Below are positions 1 to 6,201 of a DNA stretch of 8,531 nucleotides, in pieces; positions within the stretch are counted from its first letter, which is position 1; the number at the start of each line of letters is the position of its first letter. The translations under genes were made by a program, and so were the position numbers. Location of the stretch: contig CAZMQI010000057.1 in assembly GCA_964568585.1 (NCBI GenBank), positions 1 through 8,531 on the forward strand. Reading direction: 5' to 3'. Source of the DNA: RGZA01 sp964568585. GTDB taxonomy: Bacteria; Pseudomonadota; Alphaproteobacteria; UBA9219; RGZA01. Below the pieces are notes generated by a model. It did not search any database, was not told the DNA's origin, and saw only the letters and a program-made list of their open reading frames with translations.

Positions 1-1
1 T

Positions 2-562
2 GAAGTACCATTTGGACAAGATGGTGATTATTCCAAAACCGCGATGATTCAACGCATCAACTCCGATTTATCAAATAACTTCGGTAATCTGGCACAGCGC
101 ACATTGTCCATCATCAACAAAAACTGTGAAGGGAAAGTGCCAGAACATGGTGCATTCACCGCTGTAGACACTGCATTACTGCAGCGTGCGTATAATTTGT
201 TACCACTATGCCGCGCACATCTGGATGTGCAGGCGTTTAATAAAGCGCTGGATGAAATCTGGATGGTATCTGGCGAAGCCAACCGTTATATCGATGAGCA
301 AGTGCCATGGACATTGAAAAAGACTGATCCTGCACGCATGCAAACGGTATTGTATGTATTGGCGGAGACCATTCGCTGCCTTGCACTGATTACGTTGCCG
401 TTCATGCCCACGTCCATGAACAAAATGCTCGACCAGCTTGGCATTGCTGCTGATAAGCGCAATTATACGGAACTAAATGCAGCACATGCATTAAAGACAG
501 GCTCACCGTTACCGGCACCGCAAGGTATCTTCCCGCGCTTTGTCGAGGCACCCGCCGCATGA
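2..562 (+). CDS. metG: Methionine--tRNA ligase, C-terminal part (5' end outside the window)
   Basis: This is the last 186 codons of methionyl-tRNA synthetase, the cytoplasmic enzyme that charges tRNA-Met with methionine. The open frame enters from the left edge in frame 2, so no start is visible. The first visible residues, VPFGQDGDYSK followed by RINSDLSNNFGNLAQR, match the junction between the catalytic core and the helical anticodon-binding domain. Further on, VPWTLKK and LITLPFMPTSMNKML are typical of that domain. The HIGH and KMSKS catalytic signatures would lie upstream. The protein ends shortly after GIFPRF, so it has no C-terminal EMAP/Trbp111-like tRNA-binding domain, as in many alphaproteobacterial MetRS. 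Its stop codon overlaps the tatD start as ATGA, which implies a shared transcript and translational coupling. Confidence 0.96.
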   Translation, partial: EVPFGQDGDYSKTAMIQRINSDLSNNFGNLAQRTLSIINKNCEGKVPEHGAFTAVDTALLQRAYNLLPLCRAHLDVQAFNKALDEIWMVSGEANRYIDEQVPWTLKKTDPARMQTVLYVLAETIRCLALITLPFMPTSMNKMLDQLGIAADKRNYTELNAAHALKTGSPLPAPQGIFPRFVEAPAA

Positions 563-1350
563 GCTTGAGCTTAATTGATACGCATTGCCATCTGGATTTT
601 CCTGATTTCAAGGATCAGCGCGATGCCGTGGTGCAACGCGCGCGTGATGCAGGCGTGAAACGCATGATTACCATCTGCACCCATGCCAGCCGGTTTGCAG
701 GCGTGAAGGAAGTTGCCGAAACCTATGATGATGTGTTTTGCAGCCTTGGCGTGCATCCACACCATAGCGGAGAAGACGGCGAATTGGTCGAAACCAAATG
801 GCTGGTCGAACAGAGCAAATATAAGAAGGTCGTCGGGCTTGGCGAAACGGGGTTGGATTATTACTACAACAACAGTCCCAAGGAATTGCAGCAGGAAAGC
901 TTCCGCCGACATATCCACGCATCATTGGAAACGGATTTGCCGTTGATTGTGCATACACGCGATGCAGATGCAGATACTTACGAAATTCTTAAGAGCGAAG
1001 GGCAGGGGAGGCTGCGGGGGCTTTTGCATTGCTTCAGCTCTGGCGCGAAGCTGGCGGAACAAGCCGTTGAAATGGGTTTTTATTTGTCGCTGTCGGGTAT
1101 TGTGACATTCAAGAAGTCACAAGAGCTGCGTGACATCGTAAAGAATATTCCATTGGAAAAGATATTGGTAGAAACCGATGCGCCGTTCTTGGCACCGATG
1201 CCACATCGTGGCCGCACCAATGAACCTGCTTATGTTGTGCATACGGCTGCTGCGGTTGCCGAAGTTAAAGGCGTTAGTCTTGAAGAGCTTGGCAACATCA
1301 CCACGGCAAATGCCTTGCGTGTGTTTAATCTGATGAGCGCGCCGAACTAA
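559..1350 (+). CDS. tatD: TatD-family metal-dependent DNase/hydrolase
   Basis: A 263-residue TIM-barrel metallo-hydrolase of the TatD/YcfH family; known members are metal-dependent 3'-5' exonucleases or deoxyribonucleases. Metal ligands expected for the family are visible in order: DTHCH (D7, H9, H11), GETGLDYY with E96, VHTRDA with H132, LLHCFSSG with H157, and ETDAPFLAP with D207. The C-terminal HRGRTNEPAYV is also characteristic. The length is normal (about 255-270). The ATG overlaps the metG stop, and no strong ribosome binding site is seen, which fits coupled translation. The metG-tatD order, often followed by a PhnP-like hydrolase, is common in alphaproteobacteria. Here an opposite-strand gene lies between tatD and that hydrolase, and the tatD stop overlaps it by four bases. 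Which nucleic acid substrate this copy uses cannot be read from sequence. Confidence 0.95.
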   Translation: MSLSLIDTHCHLDFPDFKDQRDAVVQRARDAGVKRMITICTHASRFAGVKEVAETYDDVFCSLGVHPHHSGEDGELVETKWLVEQSKYKKVVGLGETGLDYYYNNSPKELQQESFRRHIHASLETDLPLIVHTRDADADTYEILKSEGQGRLRGLLHCFSSGAKLAEQAVEMGFYLSLSGIVTFKKSQELRDIVKNIPLEKILVETDAPFLAPMPHRGRTNEPAYVVHTAAAVAEVKGVSLEELGNITTANALRVFNLMSAPN

Positions 1351-1925
1351 GACCTATATTGGGCCAGGGCCGCGCCGCCAGTGGCTACAGCTGGCCACAC
1401 CACGGTTGGCCGCGTTGTTCTTGGACAATTATGCTGGATGGTTGTGGCGACGACTTCAGCAGTTAGTTCCATACCCAGTGCCTGTGAAATATGCGTCATT
1501 GCGCCCGATAGATTGCCGATGGTTTTTGCTTCACGGCCACATAATTCCTGAGCCGACATCCCGCGCATGGATATATCGTTGGCGGTGATGCCATATGGGT
1601 TGGATGCAAGTACGCTTTGCGATATAGCGATCTTGCCATCTGTGACTTCCATCATGCCTTTATCAGATACGACCTGATTATAGAGGAATGTCACCATCCG
1701 CTGGGCTTGCGCTTTGGATATTTTGTTGCTGGCACGGCTGGCTCTGACATGTCGTTCATGGGCACGAACGATATCGGTTCCATTCGGCATAAAAAAAACC
1801 ACCAAAGTGTCGTCTTTGGTGGCTACTGCCAGTATCTGGTGGTCTCGATCTGAGGTCAGTGACTGAATCTCTTTTGAGATTTTATTTCGGAGTTTTACAT
1901 GTGGCGGCACATCGTCATCGCTCAT
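1347..1925 (-). CDS. Hypothetical protein, 192 aa, with an intragenic terminator
   Basis: I do not recognise this protein. It is soluble and largely hydrophilic: no signal peptide or membrane segment, a charged N-terminus (MSDDDV), a basic stretch near residues 54-75 (RAHERHVRASRASNKISKAQAQR) and a helical-looking middle and C-terminal half. A TTG at 1926-1928 could start the frame, but AAGGAG ends five bases before the ATG at 1923-1925, so I chose that ATG. A strong ribosome binding site, a plausible promoter and a full-length open frame support a real gene. It sits convergent to tatD, sharing the bases CTAA, and divergent from the metallo-hydrolase gene, so it interrupts a usual tatD-hydrolase order. 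Codons 35-46 form a nearly ideal rho-independent terminator on the coding strand (see 1791-1822). It may be a lineage-specific gene. Confidence 0.72.
   Translation of the reverse strand: MSDDDVPPHVKLRNKISKEIQSLTSDRDHQILAVATKDDTLVVFFMPNGTDIVRAHERHVRASRASNKISKAQAQRMVTFLYNQVVSDKGMMEVTDGKIAISQSVLASNPYGITANDISMRGMSAQELCGREAKTIGNLSGAMTHISQALGMELTAEVVATTIQHNCPRTTRPTVVWPAVATGGAALAQYRS
1791..1822 (-). terminator. Intrinsic-terminator hairpin inside the coding region of the hypothetical gene
   Basis: On the minus strand the sequence is CCACCAAAG, loop ACGACA, CTTTGGTGG, then eight T. This is a perfect 9-bp stem with six G/C pairs, a 6-nt loop and an immediate U8 tract: the full signature of a rho-independent terminator. 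It lies in frame within codons 35-46 of the unknown gene (residues ATKDDTLVVFFM), about 100 bases after its start codon. It could act as an attenuator that terminates transcripts when translation is poor, or as the 3' end of a short RNA, or it could be kept silent by translating ribosomes. The structure is directly visible; activity is inferred. Confidence 0.6.
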
Positions 1926-1930
1926 CAATG

Positions 1931-1936
1931 CTCCTT
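1931..1936 (-). promoter_or_regulatory. Ribosome binding site that fixes the start of the hypothetical gene
   Basis: On the minus strand this reads AAGGAG, followed by CATTG and then ATG (1925-1923). The five-base spacing suits the ATG, whereas the in-frame TTG just before it would be only two bases away. The ATG is therefore the better start. Confidence 0.75.
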
Positions 1937-1972
1937 AGAATAAATAATTTAGTAGCACATAATATGTTTTTT

Positions 1973-2000
1973 ACTATGCAATAGGTGTATTACAAGTCAA
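1973..2000 (-). promoter_or_regulatory. Candidate sigma-70-type promoter for the hypothetical gene
   Basis: On the minus strand TTGACT (2000-1995; 5 of 6 to TTGACA) is followed after 16 bases by CATAGT (1978-1973; 4 of 6 to TATAAT). This would place the transcript start near 1966, about 40 bases before the start codon. The surrounding 1926-2060 region is AT-rich, as expected of a divergent control region. The match is suggestive only. Confidence 0.35.
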
Positions 2001-2018
2001 GTTAGAATCTAGAATAAT
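1990..2018 (+). promoter_or_regulatory. Weak candidate promoter for the metallo-hydrolase gene
   Basis: TTACAA (1990-1995) and AATAAT (2013-2018) are 17 bases apart. The -10 matches 5 of 6 but the -35 only 3 of 6. Since the gene has an opposite-strand neighbour upstream, it needs its own promoter in this region, but AT-rich sequence produces such matches by chance. The short direct repeat TAGAATCTAGAAT (2003-2015) also lies here. Confidence 0.2.
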
Positions 2019-2060
2019 CTATTTCATCTCATACTGTACCTATCGGATTTTCTGTAAAAC

Positions 2061-2858
2061 ATGACGGCGAATAATCAACAAAGAAAAATGACGGTGACCA
2101 TCCTTGGTTGCGGATCATCAGGTGGCTTGCCATTAATCGGCAATGATTGGGGCGTATGCGATCCTAAAAATCCGAAAAATCGCCGTACACGTGCATCGGT
2201 TCTGATTGAGTATGAAGATACGGTATTGTTGATTGATACCAGCCCAGATTTGCGTGAACAATTGCTGCGCGAGAATGTGCAGAAGTTAACAGCAGTGTTA
2301 TATACGCATGCCCATGCCGACCATTGCCATGGCATTGATGATTTGCGTTCGATGAATTGGCGCATGAAAGCGCCCATTGATGTGTATGGCGATGCGCCAA
2401 CCATGCAAAAAATCACCACGCGTTTTGATTATATCTTCAACCACCGCGTGGAAGGTGATGCGTATTATAAACCATCGCTCAACCCAAATGTGCTTGAAAC
2501 GGGTAAGCCATTACAATTTGGCAAGCTGACAGTCATCCCGTTCGAGCAAGACCATACTTATGTAAAGACGCTGGGTTTCCGTGTTGGCCCATTCGCCTAC
2601 ACAACGGATGCTAAACACCTTAACGAGGAAGCATTCGAAGCGTTAAAGGGCGTGGAGGTCTGGGTAGTGGATTGCGTAAGCAAAAACCCGCATCCGACTC
2701 ATTCGCATCTGCAGCAAACCGTAGAGTGGGTGGAGCGTGTTAAGCCAAAACACGCCTATTTAACCCATATGGGGCAGGGGTTGGACTATGAAACTATTTC
2801 AGGGGAATTGCCAAGCCACATTCGGCCTGCATATGATGGATTGAAGATAGAGTTTTAA
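2061..2858 (+). CDS. PhnP-like metallo-beta-lactamase-fold hydrolase
   Basis: A 265-residue MBL-fold metallo-hydrolase of the PhnP/COG1235 type; related enzymes are phosphodiesterases such as PhnP, which acts on cyclic ribose phosphates. Visible signatures are the N-terminal strand TILGCGSSGGLP (residues 13-24), the long NPKNRRTRAS segment before LLIDTSPDLR (56-65), the metal motif THAHADH (H83, H85, D87, H88), YTTDAKHL in the C-terminal half, and HPTHSHLQQ and YLTHMGQGLDY near the end. No phn genes are nearby, so the substrate is unknown and I give no symbol. The start is uncertain: an ATG at 2088 would begin directly at the conserved MTVTILGCG strand, and neither start has a clear ribosome binding site. 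In many alphaproteobacteria a homologue directly follows tatD; here an opposite-strand gene intervenes. Confidence 0.9.
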   Translation: MTANNQQRKMTVTILGCGSSGGLPLIGNDWGVCDPKNPKNRRTRASVLIEYEDTVLLIDTSPDLREQLLRENVQKLTAVLYTHAHADHCHGIDDLRSMNWRMKAPIDVYGDAPTMQKITTRFDYIFNHRVEGDAYYKPSLNPNVLETGKPLQFGKLTVIPFEQDHTYVKTLGFRVGPFAYTTDAKHLNEEAFEALKGVEVWVVDCVSKNPHPTHSHLQQTVEWVERVKPKHAYLTHMGQGLDYETISGELPSHIRPAYDGLKIEF

Positions 2859-2876
2859 AAGCAATTCCAATATTTT

Positions 2877-2881
2877 AGGGA
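2877..2881 (+). promoter_or_regulatory. Ribosome binding site for the decarboxylase-like gene
   Basis: AGGGA lies nine bases before the ATG at 2891. Two in-frame TTG codons (2885, 2888) precede that ATG at three and six bases from this site, so TTG 2888 cannot be excluded, but ATG is the likelier start. Confidence 0.5.
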
Positions 2882-2890
2882 CGTTTGTTG

Positions 2891-4027
2891 ATGTTAGGTT
2901 TGCCAGAAGCTGTTACTAGCCGAATTCATGTGCCCGCATTGTTCCGTAGAACCGCGCAAGATATTCAATTCACGCCAGAAATTTTTGATAGCAAGCAAAC
3001 CCCAAGTGGCACCTTGGTGCGCTTGACCTATGACATGGTGTTAGAATTGGAACAACGCCGCCCGGGTTTTATTGCAAAACTTGTTGATTATGAAGTAGTT
3101 GCGCCATATCCGACTAATGGTCATTTACATGATGAATTGAAGCGTCGCTTTGGACATACAAATCCGGACCGCATTGTATTTGCGATTATGGATGACAAGA
3201 ATGCGCCGCCCGGACACACGCCCGAGCCACTCAGCATTATCTATGGTGCATTTGGCGACAAGCTAGCCGACAGCCTTGATGAAATTACATCTGGTCGTCT
3301 TGGTCGCAAAAAAGGCGCCAGCCCATCAGCCATTACATTCTATAGTGCGATTAACATGGCGCATAAGGATACGGACGAGCGCCGGGTAAAATTGAGCGCC
3401 GGAATTGGCGGTCGTCAGGTTGAAGAAGCACGTAAATGGCTCAAGGAAAAATGCCCAAGCTTGACAACTGCAGCTACGCTGTCGCCACTTATCGGATTTG
3501 AAAAATGGCTTCAAGAAACAGTTGATGATGCTGAAGTTGCCGCGTTAACAAAGACATTAACACAGACGCGTCGTGGCATTACTTTAGATGAACTACGTGA
3601 AGCGCGCCGAATTGGTGGCAGCGCATTACTGCACCCTAAGGTCATGGCTGCAACGGCCAGAGCCATAGCCGTATTTGTCATGCGTACCAAGCCAGGGCGT
3701 GATGGCAAGCCCGTGCCGCAGGATTTGGCGTTCCGTTTGCATGCTGGCAATGGTGGCAAGGTAGCAGCTGCATTGTTGGCAGACCCAACAGACCCACGCA
3801 TGCGTTACTATTATCCGATGAATGACGATTTGCTGACAGCCAATGCTACGCGTTTTAAAGAAACCGGAATGCCGACAGTGTTGACCGGATTTAGAAATAT
3901 TATGGACGATGAAGCTGTAAAACGAGTTTATGAGGCAACGCATCCGGAAGGTCGCCGCAGTTGGCTCGCCAACGGGATACTCAGTCCGACACAAGCTGTG
4001 GTCCGACGGCTGTATCTGGGTCTATAG
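2891..4027 (+). CDS. Divergent malonyl-CoA decarboxylase-like protein
   Basis: A 378-residue protein I assign to the malonyl-CoA decarboxylase (MCD) family, whose members convert malonyl-CoA to acetyl-CoA and CO2 with a GNAT-like catalytic domain. Aligned by eye, YEVVAPYP and DELKRRF (67-87) match the family's linker. DRIVFAIMDD to PLSIIYGAFGDKLADSL (93-129) matches the family's FAFFHP and PLIFVEVAL region. ATLSPLIGFEKWL (195-207) matches its TLSPIPGF motif, with S198 as the likely catalytic Ser. FRLHAGNGGKV (281-291) matches its FHLxNGA motif, with H284 as the likely catalytic His. Only about 65-90 residues precede the catalytic domain, whereas typical MCDs carry a roughly 180-residue helical bundle there. 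C-terminal conservation is weaker. It follows the hydrolase gene by 32 bases and may be cotranscribed. Another acyl-CoA activity is possible. Confidence 0.68.
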   Translation: MLGLPEAVTSRIHVPALFRRTAQDIQFTPEIFDSKQTPSGTLVRLTYDMVLELEQRRPGFIAKLVDYEVVAPYPTNGHLHDELKRRFGHTNPDRIVFAIMDDKNAPPGHTPEPLSIIYGAFGDKLADSLDEITSGRLGRKKGASPSAITFYSAINMAHKDTDERRVKLSAGIGGRQVEEARKWLKEKCPSLTTAATLSPLIGFEKWLQETVDDAEVAALTKTLTQTRRGITLDELREARRIGGSALLHPKVMAATARAIAVFVMRTKPGRDGKPVPQDLAFRLHAGNGGKVAAALLADPTDPRMRYYYPMNDDLLTANATRFKETGMPTVLTGFRNIMDDEAVKRVYEATHPEGRRSWLANGILSPTQAVVRRLYLGL

Positions 4028-4156
4028 CTGTCCTAGACACCCCTTTATTTAACATAATACATATTATACGACTAAGGTATATGGGAATTGTGCTCAGCTA
4101 CTCTCGCTTCTATCCTCTGGTTCATGCTTAGTAATCACCGTGCTCATCAAAAGACA
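4028..4156. other. Intergenic region between the decarboxylase-like gene and the flagellin terminator
   Basis: The two flanking genes converge here. I find an AT-rich palindrome ATAATA-CA-TATTAT (4054-4067) and a possible 16-codon ORF (4081-4131), neither with convincing support. No RNA gene or promoter is evident. Confidence 0.4.
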
Positions 4157-4157
4157 T

Positions 4158-4191
4158 AAAAAAACTCCGCCATATTGCTACGGCGGAGTTT
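4158..4191 (-). terminator. Rho-independent terminator of the flagellin gene
   Basis: On the minus strand AAACTCCGCC (4191-4182 side) and GGCGGAGTTT (4171-4162 side) form a perfect 10-bp stem around a 10-nt loop and run straight into a T7 tract (4164-4158). It begins 27 bases after the flagellin stop codon. On the plus strand only TTT follows the stem, so it would be a weaker terminator for the decarboxylase-like gene. Confidence 0.9.
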
Positions 4192-4218
4192 ATGCAATTC
4201 CCGATTGAATATTCCCTA

Positions 4219-5049
4219 TTAGAACAGCTTCAGAATGGCTTGTTGTAGCTGTCCGGAGATGCCCAGTGATGTGATACCCAGCGAGTTACGGGCTTGCAAG
4301 GCTTGCAAATTCGCGCCCTCCTCGTTCGTATCGGCCAGCGTGAGATTATCGGAGGCAGTTGTCAGTGTGTTAATCAGATTGTTTGTGAAATCCTGCCGTG
4401 TGGTGATAACCGTGGTGTTATTACCAAAGCTGGATGCTGTGGTACGCAATTTTGTCAACGCCGTGGTTAGCTGTGATACGGCGGTATTGATGTTGCTATC
4501 TGATACGAAGCCAGCAGCAGCTACCGCGACACTGAGCCCGTTGGTTGTATCAATAGATAAATTGGTATTGGTAATCGTCAATTTGCTGGTGTTGTCTTCA
4601 TTGAAGTACACAACCAAGCTGAGCGATGTCTGGCCGATAAGGTTGGTACCGTTAAAGCGCGCATCGTTCACGAGCGAGTTTACCTGAACCAGCAAATCGT
4701 TGAACTGAACCGCAAGACCTGAACGGGTTGTGGCGTCGGTTGTCTGCAATGCAGATACGGTCAAGCCCTGAGCTTGCTGCACAATCTTGGTAATGCTGTC
4801 GATCGCGCCTGAGGCAGCTTTTACAGTTTGTAACGCGTTAGACAGGCCGTCTTTGATGTTTGATAAATCGTTGGCTCTGTTCAAAAACCCGATACTGGCA
4901 AAATATGCCGTCGCACCATCAAGCGCGGAAGCCACCTTTTTTCCTGTAGATAGGCGGTTTTGGGTGGTGTTTAAAAGGCTGGCTGTTTGTTGCAGCGATA
5001 GCAAATTAGCTCGGGCACCAGCAGTAAGCGAAACACTGGAAATAGCCAT
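4219..5049 (-). CDS. Flagellin (flagellar filament subunit)
   Basis: A 276-residue flagellin, the exported subunit that polymerises into the flagellar filament. The conserved N-terminal domain spans about residues 5-137, with SLLNTTQNRLSTGKKV, a DGLSNALQTVKAASGAI helix and VNDARFNGTNLI. A short variable centre (about 140-195, Ser/Thr/Asn-rich, including NEDNTSKLTITNTNLS-like strands) is followed by the conserved C-terminal domain, with TRQDFTNNLINTL and LQARNSLGI, ending QQAILKLF. The central domain is small, so this is a compact flagellin of the alphaproteobacterial kind. There is no cysteine and no cleavable signal, as expected for type III flagellar export. The start has GAGG at 5059-5056, six bases upstream. 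A candidate sigma-54 promoter and leader hairpin precede it and a strong terminator follows, so it looks like a monocistronic unit. No other flagellar gene is in the window. Confidence 0.95.
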   Translation of the reverse strand: MAISSVSLTAGARANLLSLQQTASLLNTTQNRLSTGKKVASALDGATAYFASIGFLNRANDLSNIKDGLSNALQTVKAASGAIDSITKIVQQAQGLTVSALQTTDATTRSGLAVQFNDLLVQVNSLVNDARFNGTNLIGQTSLSLVVYFNEDNTSKLTITNTNLSIDTTNGLSVAVAAAGFVSDSNINTAVSQLTTALTKLRTTASSFGNNTTVITTRQDFTNNLINTLTTASDNLTLADTNEEGANLQALQARNSLGITSLGISGQLQQAILKLF

Positions 5050-5086
5050 TTATAGCCTCATGATTAGCAAGAGTTTGATTGAGTAA

Positions 5087-5111
5087 TGAATCAGACTGAA
5101 CAGTCAATTCA
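5087..5111 (-). promoter_or_regulatory. Imperfect palindrome/hairpin in the flagellin leader
   Basis: The plus strand reads TGAAT-CA-GACTG-AA-CAGTC-A-ATTCA: two pairs of perfect 5-bp arms separated by a small asymmetric internal loop, with a tight centre. If transcription begins near 5120 it occupies about +10 to +34 of the flagellin mRNA. It could be an RNA structure affecting stability or translation, or a protein-binding palindrome in DNA. Confidence 0.4.
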
Positions 5112-5112
5112 G

Positions 5113-5180
5113 GGGTAACATACGTGTATATGCATATTCAATGCCAAATGGGATGAATCGCTGAAATTTGCGTGTTACCC
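5113..5180. repeat. Inverted repeat GGGTAACA/TGTTACCC flanking the candidate flagellin promoter
   Basis: The 8-bp arms lie at 5113-5120 and 5173-5180, separated by 52 bases that contain the candidate sigma-54 promoter. Relative to the predicted start, one arm is at about +1 to +8 and the other at about -53 to -60. They could be paired binding sites for a regulator. The arms are short enough that chance is possible. Confidence 0.4.
5131..5146 (-). promoter_or_regulatory. Candidate sigma-54 (RpoN) promoter for flagellin
   Basis: The minus strand reads TGGCATTGAATATGCA, compared with the consensus TGGCAC-N5-TTGCW. The invariant GG and GC dinucleotides are present with exactly ten bases between them. 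Mismatches are confined to less conserved positions. The -12 element lies at about 5132, which predicts transcription from about 5120 and a 70-base leader. Flagellin genes in several alphaproteobacteria, for example Caulobacter, are sigma-54-dependent, so the location makes sense. Confidence 0.6.
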
Positions 5181-5280
5181 AAATCATAATGGCTTCTTTA
5201 TCCTGAATTTTTCGGTATGGCGTGCTTGCTTGCCCAGAATCAACTTTCCGTAGACCATGCGCTTAGCAACAGGATGAAAC

Positions 5281-6201
5281 ATGAGCGCTTACAAGACCAA
5301 ACCTCGTTACGTTATCGAGCAGATATCGGCGGTTAAAACCCTGCCCGACCCTGAACGCCCCTTCACATTTGCCGAACTGACCATTGACGGGAAGATTTTG
5401 CGTTACTGCATGTCATCGCCGCATTCGCGCTGGCGCGTGAACACATTATTTTTAAAAGAGCCAACCACGATTGAATGGCTGCATAGTTTTGCTGAGAATG
5501 ACGTGTTTGTCGATATTGGCGCTAATGTTGGTATCTACACGATGTATGCAGGTATGATTGCAGGCGCACGGGTCTATGCATTTGAACCTGAATCCCAAAA
5601 TTACGGCGAGCTATGCCGCAGTATCTTGTTGAACGCCGCACACAATAAAATAACCGCGTTCTGTGCCGCGATGAGCGATAAGTCGTTGGAAATTTCTAAT
5701 CTGATTTTAAGTGACCCGATGAAGACCGGATCGTCATTCAATGATTTTGCTGTGCCCAGTCATGACTATTCTGCGGCATCGCGTTTCACCCAAGGATGTA
5801 TTGCGTTATCGTTGGATCATTTGGTTGAAACCAAGGCTGTGCCAATGCCCAAACACGTTAAAATCGATGTGGATGGCCATGAAAACAAGGTCGTCGCGGG
5901 GATGAAGAACGTGCTGCAAAGCCCTGAATTACGGACGCTTTTGCTGGAATGCGACCCCAAAACCCCAAGCTGCTATCATATCGTGAAGCATTTCATCAAA
6001 TCCGGCTGGGTTTATAATGTGGATCAAGTCCGCCTCTCCCGAAATGGTTTGATGAATGCGGATGCCGCAGTACAAGCGATTGAACAAAATAATTTTGCAG
6101 GAAATATTATTTTTGCGCGTGACAAAGCCGATGTTGCATTCGGCACTAAAACACTTGAACGCTTTAGTGTGGCTGATTTAGACGCGATGAAGGTGGCGTG
6201 A
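5281..6201 (+). CDS. FkbM-family SAM-dependent methyltransferase
   Basis: A 306-residue class I methyltransferase of the FkbM family, whose members usually O-methylate sugars or polyketides. The SAM-binding motif I is VFVDIGANVG (75-84), followed by the acidic second-strand motif VYAFEPE (98-104) and the FkbM signature HVKIDVDGHENKVVAGM (192-208), then LLLECDP (220-226). The N-terminal 70 residues form an extra region ahead of the fold. ATG 5281 has AGGA at 5271-5274, six bases upstream. There is no signal peptide, so it is cytoplasmic. It is divergent from the flagellin gene across about 230 bases and overlaps the downstream oxygenase-like gene at its stop codon, implying a two-gene operon. 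Methylation of a surface polysaccharide, or of a flagellin glycan, is a reasonable but unproven role. Confidence 0.9.
   Translation: MSAYKTKPRYVIEQISAVKTLPDPERPFTFAELTIDGKILRYCMSSPHSRWRVNTLFLKEPTTIEWLHSFAENDVFVDIGANVGIYTMYAGMIAGARVYAFEPESQNYGELCRSILLNAAHNKITAFCAAMSDKSLEISNLILSDPMKTGSSFNDFAVPSHDYSAASRFTQGCIALSLDHLVETKAVPMPKHVKIDVDGHENKVVAGMKNVLQSPELRTLLLECDPKTPSCYHIVKHFIKSGWVYNVDQVRLSRNGLMNADAAVQAIEQNNFAGNIIFARDKADVAFGTKTLERFSVADLDAMKVA

Noticed and set aside
571..918. 115-codon open frame antisense to tatD
   Set aside because: The opposite strand encodes an unambiguous TatD protein; this frame has no recognisable protein motif.
1381..1398. GTGGC...GCCAC inverted repeat just past the tatD stop
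   Set aside because: The arms are 5 bp and no T run follows on either strand, so it is not a credible terminator; it also lies in coding sequence of the opposite-strand gene.
4054..4067. Palindrome ATAATA-CA-TATTAT between convergent genes
   Set aside because: It is made only of A/T arms in an AT-rich gap, and no gene start is nearby for it to regulate.
4081..4131. Possible 16-residue ORF with AAGG just upstream
   Set aside because: It is very short, the Shine-Dalgarno is only three bases from the ATG, and nothing about the peptide indicates function.
4235..4687. 150-codon open frame antisense to flagellin
   Set aside because: It is a shadow of the flagellin coding strand, with no ribosome binding site or recognisable protein features.
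5218..5233. Sigma-54-like TGGCGTGCTTGCTTGC upstream of the FkbM gene on the plus strand
   Set aside because: The GG and GC elements are 11 bases apart instead of 10, and sigma-54 spacing is strict.
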